NCBI GenBank assembly: GCA_023284085.1
Contig: JAKVHY010000040.1
Location: 1-50,028 of the forward strand
Source: Shewanella benthica
GTDB lineage: Bacteria; Pseudomonadota; Gammaproteobacteria; Enterobacterales; Shewanellaceae
Length of the DNA: 50,028 nt
Direction: 5' to 3'
The first letter of the stretch is position 1; each line of letters begins with the position of its first letter. The notes under the pieces were generated by a model. It made no database searches, had not been told where the DNA came from, and saw only the letters and a program-made list of their open reading frames with translations. The position numbers were made by a program, and so were the translations under genes. This document shows, one piece after another, positions 22,557-31,244 of the stretch.

Positions 22557-23135
22557 ATGATCACCATTTCCGATGCAGCTCAGGCTCATTTTGTTACCTT
22601 GTTAGCAGATCAGCCCGAAGGAACTCATATTCGTGTATTTGTAATCAGTCCTGGTACTGCTACTGCTGAATGTGGCGTCTCATATTGCCCACCAGATGCC
22701 GTCGAAGCCGATGATACTGAGCTAGAGTTTACCGGCTTCAATGCCATGGTCGATGAGAAGAGTGTGCCTTTCCTTGAAGATGCCACTATCGATTTCGTTA
22801 CCGACCAATTGGGGTCACAACTTACCCTCAAGGCGCCTAATGCCAAGATGCGTAAAGTTAACAGCGACGCCTCACTCAACGAGCGTATCGAGTATGTGAT
22901 TCAGTCCGAAATCAACCCACAACTAGCCAGCCATGGCGGCAACATAATGCTAATGGAAGTGTCTGAAGAAGGCGTGGCTATTCTGCAGTTCGGTGGTGGT
23001 TGTAACGGTTGTTCTATGGTCGATGTGACCCTGAAGGATGGTATCGAAAAGCAGCTACTCGATTTGTTCCCTGGTGAACTGACAGGTGTTAAAGACATTA
23101 CCGAGCACCAGGCTGGCGAGCATTCGTATCAGTAA
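22557..23135 (+). CDS. nfuA: iron-sulfur carrier protein NfuA
   Basis: I start at ATG 22557, where GGAG lies 9 bases upstream; this gives 192 residues, the usual NfuA size, whereas the longer frame to 22428 adds unrelated sequence. Residues 1-95 are a degenerate A-type carrier domain (ISDAAQAHFVTLLADQPEG). The C-terminal Nfu domain has GGGCNGCSMVDVTLKDGIE, whose CxxC pair binds a 4Fe-4S cluster between two subunits. NfuA passes clusters to client enzymes, particularly under iron or oxidative stress. It is monocistronic, with a bidirectional terminator downstream. I found no convincing IscR box. Confidence 0.94.
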   Translation: MITISDAAQAHFVTLLADQPEGTHIRVFVISPGTATAECGVSYCPPDAVEADDTELEFTGFNAMVDEKSVPFLEDATIDFVTDQLGSQLTLKAPNAKMRKVNSDASLNERIEYVIQSEINPQLASHGGNIMLMEVSEEGVAILQFGGGCNGCSMVDVTLKDGIEKQLLDLFPGELTGVKDITEHQAGEHSYQ

Positions 23136-23184
23136 AGCAGACTGCTAGGGCTTAGTTCCCAGGATCTAGGTTGTAAAGAGTAAC

Positions 23185-23222
23185 AAAAAAGCGAGCAGGC
23201 TATTAGCCTACTCGCTTTTTTA
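23185..23222. terminator. bidirectional terminator between nfuA and dinF
   Basis: GCGAG-C-AGGC and GCCT-A-CTCGC pair around TATTA, with six A on the left and six T on the right, so it can work for both convergent genes. Confidence 0.88.
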
Positions 23223-23229
23223 ATGTCTG

Positions 23230-23285
23230 CTAGAACCTAGAACCTAGAACCTAGAACCTAGAACCTAGAACCTAGAACCTAGAAC
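23230..23285. repeat. eight perfect tandem copies of CTAGAAC
   Basis: The 56 bases are eight exact heptamers. The dinF stop codon (minus-strand TAG at 23281-23279) lies in the last unit, so the final Phe codon and stop are repeat sequence. No start or ribosome site is associated. Confidence 0.97.
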
Positions 23286-24616
23286 TCTGCATCTCTCAAT
23301 TTATAACGATAATGCAGTGTCAGGGTGATGCTTCTGGCTAGCATGAAGCAGCTCATGGCGGCCCATAGTGCATGATTGCCATTGTCTTGCAGGAAAAACC
23401 ATACCGGAAAGAATACGCCAAATGTCGAGATGATCATGCTATTGCGCATCACCTTGCCCTTGGCTGCCCCTATGTAGACGCCATCGAAGAGATAGGAGCC
23501 GAAGGAGAGAATAGGGAGTAACACAATCCAAAATAGATATTCATCGGCGACCGAGCGCACTGCTTCAATGTTGGTCAGCATCTTGATGATACTTTCCCCG
23601 CCGAAGGCGAATACTAAGGTGAATAAGATTGCCGAGATGGCCGACCAGAACCAGGCCAGAGTGACGGCTTCTCGCATCTTAGTCTTATTTTTCTGACCAT
23701 AGGCCTTACCGACTTCGGCCTCGGCATAATAAGCTATGCCGTCCAAGGCATAGCTTATCAGCAGCAAGAGATTGAGTAGCACGGCATTGGCCGCGACTGT
23801 GTTGTCCCCCAGGCTAGCACCCTGAAATGTCATAAAGGCGAAGGCGAGCTGCAAGCAGAGACTACGAACGAAGATGTCGGCATTGAGTCTGAGTAATTTA
23901 TGGTAGCTGGCTAAGCTGAGACTGTTACACAGCTTAAAAAAGTCGAAACCACCCGTTTTCTGAACTTGTTTATAGACCATAGTTAAGGCAACCAGGAAGC
24001 CGGACATATCGGCAATCACAGAGGCCAGGGCAGCTCCTTGAACACCCCAGCCCAGACCGAGGACGAACAGTAGATCCAGACCAATATTGGCTAAGTTGGC
24101 GACGATTAACTGCCACATGGCGGCCTTAGGTTGCTGCCTGCCAAGTAGCCAGCCTAATAGGACCAGATTGAGCAGGGCGAAGGGAGTCGACCAGATCCTT
24201 ATTTCAAAATATTCCCGGGTATACCTCTGCACTTCGAGACTCGCATCGGTGAGCATAAGGGCGGTATTGAGAATGGGGAGTTGCAGAAGTACGGCGCTTA
24301 GCCCTAGAATAAGCGCTAAACTGCCGGCTTGCAGCAGTAATTTATATTGAGCTTGTGTGTCTCCTGCGCCATAAGACTGGGCGACGAGCCCTGTGGTTGC
24401 CATACGAAGAAAGCCCAGCACCCAAAGAATTAGGGTGATAATCGTTGACCCAACGGCTACCCCGCCCAGGTAATAAGCATTACTTAGGTGACCCACGACC
24501 GCGGTGTCCACTAGGCCAAGCAGAGGCACAGTGATATTGGACAAAATCATCGGCAGAGCGAGTGCCAGTAGCTGTCTGTTTTTCTGTTTGTTACGGATCA
24601 GTTCGACAGGGGTCAT
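23279..24616 (-). CDS. dinF: MATE family efflux transporter, DinF subfamily
   Basis: The 445-residue integral membrane protein has about twelve hydrophobic segments and the MATE/DinF opening LALPMILSNITVPLLGLVDTAVVGHL, with YLGGVAVGS and LRMATTGLVAQSYGAG following, close to E. coli DinF as I recall it. It should export toxic organic compounds in exchange for Na+ or H+. Unlike in E. coli it is not beside lexA, and no LexA box is visible upstream. Only 21 bases separate its ATG from that of the divergent deacetylase gene. The C-terminus (DAEF-stop) runs into the CTAGAAC array. Confidence 0.82.
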   Translation of the reverse strand: MTPVELIRNKQKNRQLLALALPMILSNITVPLLGLVDTAVVGHLSNAYYLGGVAVGSTIITLILWVLGFLRMATTGLVAQSYGAGDTQAQYKLLLQAGSLALILGLSAVLLQLPILNTALMLTDASLEVQRYTREYFEIRIWSTPFALLNLVLLGWLLGRQQPKAAMWQLIVANLANIGLDLLFVLGLGWGVQGAALASVIADMSGFLVALTMVYKQVQKTGGFDFFKLCNSLSLASYHKLLRLNADIFVRSLCLQLAFAFMTFQGASLGDNTVAANAVLLNLLLLISYALDGIAYYAEAEVGKAYGQKNKTKMREAVTLAWFWSAISAILFTLVFAFGGESIIKMLTNIEAVRSVADEYLFWIVLLPILSFGSYLFDGVYIGAAKGKVMRNSMIISTFGVFFPVWFFLQDNGNHALWAAMSCFMLARSITLTLHYRYKLRDAEF

Positions 24617-24637
24617 ATCATCTCAGAGGTTTTAATT

Positions 24638-25699
24638 ATGTTTAAAAATGCCATGATAACGCTGCTGGTGTTATTCAGTTTATCCTTGCAGGCCTTCACG
24701 GCTCGGGCCGCGGTGATCTTACAGTATCACCATGTGTCGGAGGATACCCCGGCCATCACCAGCGTGACACCGGCTCAGTTCAAGGAGCAGATGCAGTATC
24801 TGGCCGATAATGATTTTATCGTGACGCCATTGTCTCAGGTTGTGGACGCGATTCGAAATCAAAGAGCGATAGCGGAAAACACTGTGGTGATCACCTTCGA
24901 TGATGGCTACAAGAGCATTGCCGAAACGGCACATCCCATTTTAAAGGAATACGGTTTTCCCTACACGCTATTTGTCTCGATTGAGCCTATCAAGGCTAAA
25001 TACAGTGAGATGATGAGCTGGAAGGAGTTGCTGCAACTGTCGAAAGAGGGAGCCGAGATAGCCAATCATAGCTGGGGGCACGAACATCTTATTCGTCAGT
25101 TGGCAGGAGAATCTGAAGCACAGTGGATGTCGCGTATCGAGACGAATATTCTCGAAACAGAAGCCGAAATTAGTAAGGCCACAGGGCAAGATCATAAGAT
25201 GTTGGCTTATCCCTATGGCGAATATAATCAGGCTCTCGAGGATATGCTCAGTCGCAATGGCTTTGTCGGCTTAGGTCAGCAGTCTGGTGCCGCCGGGGCA
25301 TACTCGTCTCTGACGGCCCTGCCGCGTTTTCCCGTTGCGGGTGTCTATGCCGATCTCGCTAGCCTCAAGGTGAAGATGCACAGTTTGAATATGCCGGTTT
25401 TATCGATAATGCCTAGCGATCCTGAGCTTAAAGATGGAAATTGGCGACCCGAGCTCAAGCTCGCTCTGGATATGAGTGATATCTATCCCCATCAGATGAT
25501 GTGCTTCATTCAGGGCCAAGGCGCTAAGAAGCCACTCTGGTTGAGTGAAAACGAGTTTTCCATTCGTGCCGAATTTGATCTTCCACCAGGAAGATCAAGA
25601 TATAATTGCACCGTGCCCAGCAAGAGCAAGTCAGGTTACTACTGGTTCTCCCAGGCCTGGGTACGCCCCAAAGACGATGGCTCATGGAGAAAGGAATAG
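24638..25699 (+). CDS. secreted polysaccharide deacetylase family protein
   Basis: The 353-residue protein has a signal peptide (ITLLVLFSLSLQAFTARAA) and a NodB-homology domain from about residue 25 to 230. AVILQYHHVSEDTP opens it, VVITFDDGYKSI carries the catalytic/metal Asp pair, NHSWGHEHL gives the two metal-binding His, and LAYPYGEYNQ is a later motif. This resembles PgaB-like and related de-N-acetylases acting on periplasmic or surface glycans; the substrate is not known. The C-terminal ~100 residues look beta-rich and are not assigned. An AGAGG ribosome site lies 8 bases before the ATG. A heptamer hairpin with a T run follows the stop. Confidence 0.82.
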   Translation: MFKNAMITLLVLFSLSLQAFTARAAVILQYHHVSEDTPAITSVTPAQFKEQMQYLADNDFIVTPLSQVVDAIRNQRAIAENTVVITFDDGYKSIAETAHPILKEYGFPYTLFVSIEPIKAKYSEMMSWKELLQLSKEGAEIANHSWGHEHLIRQLAGESEAQWMSRIETNILETEAEISKATGQDHKMLAYPYGEYNQALEDMLSRNGFVGLGQQSGAAGAYSSLTALPRFPVAGVYADLASLKVKMHSLNMPVLSIMPSDPELKDGNWRPELKLALDMSDIYPHQMMCFIQGQGAKKPLWLSENEFSIRAEFDLPPGRSRYNCTVPSKSKSGYYWFSQAWVRPKDDGSWRKE

Positions 25700-25710
25700 G
25701 GGATAAAGGT

Positions 25711-25750
25711 CCTAGTTCCTAGACTCTAGAGCCTAGGAACTCATTTTTTA
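25711..25750. repeat. heptamer-derived hairpin acting as likely terminator
   Basis: AGTTCCTAG (25714-25722) pairs with CTAGGAACT (25733-25741) around ACTCTAGAGC, followed by CATTTTTT. It combines the CTAGRAC-type heptamers with terminator form between the convergent deacetylase and cheB genes. Confidence 0.7.
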
Positions 25751-26788
25751 ACTCGCCTTACTCGTTTCCGTCTTCAACAGGAATAACAGTTTTTGCGGGA
25801 TCTTATCCAGATGCATCTGCTCATGGTGGGCGTCCAGGTCTACCGCGGCTCCTGGCATGCCCCATACTACCGAGCTAGCCTCATCTTGGGCGATAGTGTA
25901 GGCGCCCTTGTTTTTCAGGTTCAGTAATCCTTTGGCACCATCTTTGCCCATCCCAGTCAGAATTATGCCTATGGTGGATTTGGCGGCGGACTCGGCGACA
26001 CTATTAAACAGTACGTCCACGGATGGCTTATGGCGGTTAACGGGATCGCTGTCGACGAGTCTGGTGAAGAGTAAGCCGCCTCTACGTTCGATGATCATGT
26101 GCTTGTTGCCAGGGGCCAAGTAGGCGGTTCCCGGCTTGAGCTGTTCTCCTCCCTGAGCCTCTATCACTTTCATCGCACAATTGTTATTCAGTCGCTTGGC
26201 AAATGAGGCGCTAAATGCTGCTGGAATATGTTGAGCTATCACCACAGGTGGTGTGTTCGACGGCATTCGCATGAGCACACTCTGGATAGCTTCGGTGCCG
26301 CCAGTGGAGGCGCCGATGGCGATGACTCTGTTACTGAACATTTCACAATTAAGCGGCTTAATCGTTGGAGTCGATAGGGACCTGGGGCGCGCCTTACTCC
26401 TGTAGGCGAGGCGAACCTTGTCTATGAGTTCTTGCTTATAGCCCATAAGTTGATTGGTGAGATCAGACTTAGGTTTAGAGATAAAGTCGACAGCACCTAT
26501 CGAGAGCGCCTCTAAGGTAACTGCTGCCCCTTTGGCTGTTAGGGTCGATACCATGATCACGGGCATGGGCCTGAGCTTCATGATATTCCTTAAAAAGGCG
26601 ATACCGTCCATCTTGGGCATTTCGATATCTAAGGTCAGCACATCGGGATTGAATTTCTTGATTAGATCGCGCGCCTCATAGGGATCTTCTGCGGTGGCGA
26701 CCACCTTAATATCGTCGGCATCATTTAACAGATGGCTGAGTAATTGCCTTACCAGTGGAGAGTCATCGATCACTAACACGCTAATCAT
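25748..26788 (-). CDS. cheB: chemotaxis protein-glutamate methylesterase CheB
   Basis: The 346-residue response-regulator enzyme has a receiver domain (residues 1-120) with the acidic pair VIDDS and phospho-acceptor Asp54 in VLTLDIEMPKMDG. Its C-terminal methylesterase/deamidase domain has a catalytic Ser in IAIGASTGGTEA, His in VIAQHIPAAFS and Asp in ILTGMGKDGAKG. It removes methyl groups from the receptor to reset sensitivity once phosphorylated by CheA. It is the last gene of the cluster, about 70 bases after cheR. A cheD gene, common at this spot in related clusters, is absent, so deamidation may rest on CheB. Confidence 0.95.
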   Translation of the reverse strand: MISVLVIDDSPLVRQLLSHLLNDADDIKVVATAEDPYEARDLIKKFNPDVLTLDIEMPKMDGIAFLRNIMKLRPMPVIMVSTLTAKGAAVTLEALSIGAVDFISKPKSDLTNQLMGYKQELIDKVRLAYRSKARPRSLSTPTIKPLNCEMFSNRVIAIGASTGGTEAIQSVLMRMPSNTPPVVIAQHIPAAFSASFAKRLNNNCAMKVIEAQGGEQLKPGTAYLAPGNKHMIIERRGGLLFTRLVDSDPVNRHKPSVDVLFNSVAESAAKSTIGIILTGMGKDGAKGLLNLKNKGAYTIAQDEASSVVWGMPGAAVDLDAHHEQMHLDKIPQKLLFLLKTETSKAS

Positions 26789-26858
26789 AGTTTAATCCTT
26801 GTGGTCTAATCTGCATCCTGGCTTCGGCCATCTTTTTATAGCCATAAGCTTGCTTGTT

Positions 26859-27725
26859 TTAACCCGTAAGGGCTCTGTTTCTTTCGCCAGTAACCTTGGC
26901 ATGACCGCCTCGCAGTGGCTGATATATTGTTTGGCCTATAAGCTCGAATTCATCTGATAAATTTGTCAGCGTCTCGCTGTGTCCGATGAAGAGCAGTCCG
27001 TCCGGAGTGAGCAGTTTTCTAAATTTAGCGATAATCTTGGCCTTGGTTTCATTATCGAAATAAATGAGTACATTACGGCAAAAAATCACATCGAAGGGAC
27101 CTGTCATAGGCCACTTCTGTAGTAGATTGAGTTGTTTGAAGTGGATCTTATCTTGGATGCTTTGCTTCATCTGGATGCCATCTGGGGTCATTTTTATATA
27201 TTTTTCACGATATCGATCCGGTAGGCCTGTGATGCAGTCCTCGGAGTAACAGCCTTTAGCTGCCTTGCTGAGGACATTAGTATCGAGATCTGTGGCCAGT
27301 ATTTTTAGATCCCACTCGGCTCCAGCAAAGTGATTCACCAGTGTCATGGCGATACTGTATGGCTCTTCGCCTGTTGAGCAGGCTGACGACCAGATCCGTA
27401 AACGTTTATCGTGTCGCCTTCTCCATAGCGGTGCTATCTCCTTGTCTAGGTAGTCGAAATGGTGTTGCTCTCTGAAGAAAGCGGTTAGGTTCGTGGTCAG
27501 CGCATTAACAAAATTCATTAACTCGCCAGGTTCGCTCTTTACATGGTCACAATATTGGTCAAAGTTTTTCAAACCCAAATGACGCAGGCGTCTACTGAGT
27601 CTGGAATAGACCATATGTTTCTTTCTTTCCGGAAGAACTATCCCAGTCTCTTCGTAAGCAAGACTCTGAATAAAATCGAAGTTTTGCTGTGTCATAGAAA
27701 ATTCCTTTTCGTCTATGATCTTCAA
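26859..27725 (-). CDS. cheR: chemotaxis receptor methyltransferase CheR
   Basis: The protein has an N-terminal helical domain (VYSRLSRRLRHLG) and a Rossmann methyltransferase domain with IWSSACSTGEEPYSIAM (SAM-binding), ILATDLDTNVLSKA and DVIFCRNVLIYFD, all CheR signatures. It methylates glutamates of the receptor. Two starts compete: TTG 27725 with a textbook AAGGAGG 8 bases upstream (288 residues), and ATG 27695 with AAGGA (278 residues, closer to the usual CheR start). I give the longer form because of the ribosome site. The neighbouring receptor ends in EWNEF, the kind of pentapeptide that docks CheR. Confidence 0.93.
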   Translation of the reverse strand: MKIIDEKEFSMTQQNFDFIQSLAYEETGIVLPERKKHMVYSRLSRRLRHLGLKNFDQYCDHVKSEPGELMNFVNALTTNLTAFFREQHHFDYLDKEIAPLWRRRHDKRLRIWSSACSTGEEPYSIAMTLVNHFAGAEWDLKILATDLDTNVLSKAAKGCYSEDCITGLPDRYREKYIKMTPDGIQMKQSIQDKIHFKQLNLLQKWPMTGPFDVIFCRNVLIYFDNETKAKIIAKFRKLLTPDGLLFIGHSETLTNLSDEFELIGQTIYQPLRGGHAKVTGERNRALTG

Positions 27726-27780
27726 TGTCGATACCTCCTTTCTTGTAATATCTGAATTAAATCACCTGCCGTTACAGAAG

Positions 27781-27816
27781 ATAGACAGACCTTGCATGAA
27801 AACAAGGTCTGTCTAT
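27781..27816. promoter_or_regulatory. perfect 14-base hairpin between mcp and cheR
   Basis: ATAGACAGACCTTG-CATGAAAA-CAAGGTCTGTCTAT lacks a T run on either strand, so it is not a classical terminator. It may set mRNA processing or stability between the receptor and CheR. Confidence 0.6.
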
Positions 27817-27849
27817 GTATCAGCTCTTAACAGCAATGAAACTCACTCG

Positions 27850-30800
27850 TTAAAACTCGTTCCACTCCTCTTTGCTGATGCTGAGATTGCCGTGGGTGTC
27901 TCCCGAGACTAGGGCCAGTGGTGCGGATGCCATCCCCGAGCTCGTATTGCCACTGGTTTGGAAGAAGCCAAGTTGGGTCTTCATGTTCCTGGCTTGGTCT
28001 GCCATGGCTTCACCTGCTGCAGAGACCTGCTCTACCAGAGCGGCGTTCTGTTGGGTCATCTCATCCATCTGGGAGATGGCCTTGTTGACCTCTTGAATAC
28101 CTGCAGACTGCTGAACCGAGGCGATACTTATCTGGCTTATCATATCGGCGACCTTAGTGACCGCTTGTACGATATCTTCCAGGGTTTCACCGGACTGGTT
28201 CACTAACTGGGTACCGTCGGTAACCTTGCCCACACTGTCGCGAATAAGCTCCTTGATCTCCTTGGCGGCGCCGGCGCTTCGTTGAGCAAGGTTACGCACC
28301 TCTCCCGCCACAACGGCGAAGCCGCGTCCCTGTTCGCCAGCTCGCGCAGCCTCTACGGCGGCGTTAAGCGCGAGTAGGTTGGTCTGGAAGGCTATCTCAT
28401 CGATAACCCCGATAATATCGGAGATCCGCTTACTAGAGTCGTTGATGGCTTCCATGGCTGAAACTGCTTGTTCGACCACCTTGCCGCCATGTTCAGCTTT
28501 AGAGTTAGCTTCCTGGGCCAGCTCATTAGCCAGGGTGGCATTCTGAGCACTTTGGGTGACAGTCGCCGTCATCTCTTCCATGCTGGAGGCTGTCTCTTCC
28601 AGAGATGCGGCCTGCTCCTCGGTTCGTTGACTCAAGTCTGCGTTACCCTGAGCTATCTCTTCTGCGCCAGAGGTCACAGTGTTGGCCGACTCGTTGATGC
28701 CGCCTAAGACCTCGGTGAGTCTCGATACGGTCGCGTTGGCATCTGTCTGTAGCTTACCGAATTGACCTTCGTATTCGCCGTTGATCTGACGGGTCAGATC
28801 TCCCTTGGCTAAGCCATCGAACATGTTGACCACATCCGAGATGACGTTATCTGCGATACCCACTAAGCGGTTGAGGCCGTTAGAGAGGTTGAGGAAGAAG
28901 CCTTCCTTACCTTCGGTGGAGACCCTATGACTCAAGTCACCTGCCGCTGCCGATGAGATGATGGTATCTATCTCATGCTCGATGGCCACTTCTGCGGTGC
29001 GATCGGTCCATTCGACCACTGTGCCTATGGATTCGCCATTGCCATCCTTGATGGGATTCGCCACCACCTTGAAAGTGCGCCCTCCAACCATTAGCTGGCT
29101 CGAGTAGGTGGATGTGAGTCCACCTAGTAGGCCTCGTTGATGGGCCGGATTCTTATGGAAGTCATCGATATTGACCCCCATAAGGTTATTGGCATCGAAA
29201 TTTGGCAGATCTTTGACTATGTCGGATTGTGCATTTCTGAACATGTTACCCACGGCATTGTTCATATAGATGATGTTCAGATCGGCATCTGCCACCATGG
29301 TATTGGCGGAGACATTGTCCAGTGCCTGCTTGATGCGGGCATTTTCTGCTGCTAGTTGTTGCTCTTCGGCTTCTCTGGCTAACTTGATGGTCAAATCTTG
29401 CCACTCGACAACTGTGCCGGTGCGCTCGCCATTATCGAACACTGGGGTGGCGATCAGACCGAAAGTGAGGCCCGACACCTCAATGTTGGTCGCGAAGGTT
29501 TCCGTGAGCCTATCCAACATACCGCGCTGATGAGCCGGATTCTTATGGAATATATCGATATTACTTCCCATCAGAGTGCGCATATCGAAGCGACTCAGGC
29601 TCTTCTTCAGGGTCTTCTCATTCTCGCCCAGCATCTGGTTGAGTGATTCATTGAAGTAGATGATGTTGTAGTCTGCATCGGCCATCATGACATTGGCCTT
29701 ACATACGTCCAGCGCCTGCTTGATGCGTCCGGTCTCGGCGGCTTGCTGTTTCTCCTCCTTCTCTCTAGCTAACTTAGCGGTGACATCTTGCCACTCTACT
29801 ACAGTACCTGTTCGCTGACCGTTATCGAATACCGGGGTGGCGATAAGCTCGAAGGTGAGTCCGGAGACTTGTATGCTGGTTGCATAGGTTTCCGTAAGCT
29901 TGTCTAGCATGCCTCGCTGGTGAGCCGGGTTCTTATGGAAAATATCGATATTGCTGCCCATCAGGGTCTTCATATCAAATTTCTTCAGGCTCTGCTGTAG
30001 CGTCTTCTCATTATCGCCCAGCATCTCGTTGAGTGATTCGTTGAAGTAGATGATGTTGTAATCGGCATCGGCCATCATGACATTGGCCTTACATACGTCC
30101 AGCGCCTGCTTGATGCGTCCGGTCTCGGCGGCCTGTTGCTGTTCCTCTTTCTCTTTGACTAGCTTAGCCGTGATATCTTGCCATTCGACCACTGTTCCAG
30201 TTCTTTCACCGTTATCGAAAACCGGGGTGGCGATAAGATCGAAGGTGAGTCCCGATACTTCTATGCAGGTGGCGTAAGTGCTGGTGAGCCTGTCTAGCAT
30301 GCCGCGCTGGTGAGCTGGGTTCTTATGGAAGATATCGATATTAGCACCTAGCAAGGTCTTCATATCGAAGCTTCTAAGCTCCTGCTGTAGCGTCTTCTCA
30401 TTCTCGCCGAGCATCTCGTTGAGTGAGTCGTTGAAATAGATGATGTTGTAATCGGCATCGGCCATCATCACGTTGGCCTTACATACGTCCAGCGCTTGCT
30501 TGATGCGACTCGTGTCGGCGGCTTGCTGTTTCTCTTCGACCTCTCGGGCGAGTTTAGCCGTGATGTCTTCCCACTCGACCACAGTTCCGGTACGAACACC
30601 ATCGTTGAAAATAGGATTGGCGATCAGATTAAAGTTAAGTCCTGCGACCTGAATGCTGGTCTCAAAGGTGGTGGTCAAACTGTCGAGCATACGTCTCTGG
30701 TGAGCCGGGTTCTTATGGAAAATATCGATATTCTGTCCGACCAACTTTTTCACATCGAAGCTGGTGAGTTCGGTCTGCAGCGTCTTCTCATTCTTGGTCA

Positions 30801-31221
30801 TCATGACGTTGACCGCGTCGTTGAGGTAGGTGATGTTGTGATCCGCATCGGCCATCATGACATTGGCATTACAGATGTCTAATGCCTTCAGACTAGTCTC
30901 GTCCCGCTGACGTTTTTGATATAACTCGTCTATGCGGTTGGTGAGAAGTTCCCATCCTGGTAAGGATAGGTCTGAAAACTTAGGTGCTTCTTTGCTGATC
31001 AGGGCGTTACTGACCTCGCTCAGTGCCTGTTCGAACATCTTATGCCAGCGGTTGAACTTGATGACGCCGGCGGCTATGAGTCCGATTGCAAGAATTTGGG
31101 TTGCTGCCACCCAGCTTCCCGATTGTCCTGCAAATGATAATCCTAATGCAACGACGCTGACCACCAATCCGGCAACTGGTAAGCTATTTACATTAGATAG
31201 GTTGGAGTTTTGTGCTTCCAT
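27850..31221 (-). CDS. Aer2-like chemoreceptor with five tandem PAS domains
   Basis: The 1123-residue receptor has two membrane segments (about 14-31 and 37-54) with almost no periplasmic loop. Five PAS domains follow, at ~130-residue spacing from residue ~115 to ~760. Each carries VMMADAD.NI.Y-N, IDIFHKNPAHQR (IDDFHKNPAHQR in the fifth) and VVEW-D-T, which match the heme-binding PAS of Aer2 as I know it. Two HAMP-like segments (~765-850) and a signalling domain with the hairpin tip IDEIAFQTNLLALNAAVEAA complete the receptor. It ends EWNEF, a CheR/CheB-tethering pentapeptide of the NWETF/GWEEF type. It probably senses oxygen or redox state inside the cell and controls the CheA encoded next to it. 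Confidence 0.9.
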   Translation of the reverse strand: MEAQNSNLSNVNSLPVAGLVVSVVALGLSFAGQSGSWVAATQILAIGLIAAGVIKFNRWHKMFEQALSEVSNALISKEAPKFSDLSLPGWELLTNRIDELYQKRQRDETSLKALDICNANVMMADADHNITYLNDAVNVMMTKNEKTLQTELTSFDVKKLVGQNIDIFHKNPAHQRRMLDSLTTTFETSIQVAGLNFNLIANPIFNDGVRTGTVVEWEDITAKLAREVEEKQQAADTSRIKQALDVCKANVMMADADYNIIYFNDSLNEMLGENEKTLQQELRSFDMKTLLGANIDIFHKNPAHQRGMLDRLTSTYATCIEVSGLTFDLIATPVFDNGERTGTVVEWQDITAKLVKEKEEQQQAAETGRIKQALDVCKANVMMADADYNIIYFNESLNEMLGDNEKTLQQSLKKFDMKTLMGSNIDIFHKNPAHQRGMLDKLTETYATSIQVSGLTFELIATPVFDNGQRTGTVVEWQDVTAKLAREKEEKQQAAETGRIKQALDVCKANVMMADADYNIIYFNESLNQMLGENEKTLKKSLSRFDMRTLMGSNIDIFHKNPAHQRGMLDRLTETFATNIEVSGLTFGLIATPVFDNGERTGTVVEWQDLTIKLAREAEEQQLAAENARIKQALDNVSANTMVADADLNIIYMNNAVGNMFRNAQSDIVKDLPNFDANNLMGVNIDDFHKNPAHQRGLLGGLTSTYSSQLMVGGRTFKVVANPIKDGNGESIGTVVEWTDRTAEVAIEHEIDTIISSAAAGDLSHRVSTEGKEGFFLNLSNGLNRLVGIADNVISDVVNMFDGLAKGDLTRQINGEYEGQFGKLQTDANATVSRLTEVLGGINESANTVTSGAEEIAQGNADLSQRTEEQAASLEETASSMEEMTATVTQSAQNATLANELAQEANSKAEHGGKVVEQAVSAMEAINDSSKRISDIIGVIDEIAFQTNLLALNAAVEAARAGEQGRGFAVVAGEVRNLAQRSAGAAKEIKELIRDSVGKVTDGTQLVNQSGETLEDIVQAVTKVADMISQISIASVQQSAGIQEVNKAISQMDEMTQQNAALVEQVSAAGEAMADQARNMKTQLGFFQTSGNTSSGMASAPLALVSGDTHGNLSISKEEWNEF
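29326..30888 (-). repeat. tandem 390-base repeats encoding PAS 1-4
   Basis: The string ACATACGTCCAGCGC recurs at 29701, 30091 and 30481, exactly 390 bases apart. PAS 2, 3 and 4 are nearly identical in DNA; PAS 1 and PAS 5 have diverged, so the middle copies are the youngest duplications or are kept alike by gene conversion. Confidence 0.9.
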
Positions 31222-31244
31222 TCGTTTGTCCTCGTTATACCAGT

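Noticed and set aside
23230..23285. CTAGAAC array as CRISPR or telomere-like repeat
   Set aside because: Seven-base units without spacers, located at a gene end; a simple tandem repeat fits better.
29270..30882. Repeated antisense frames across the PAS array
   Set aside because: They recur with the 390-base repeat and mirror sense codon bias; no ribosome sites.
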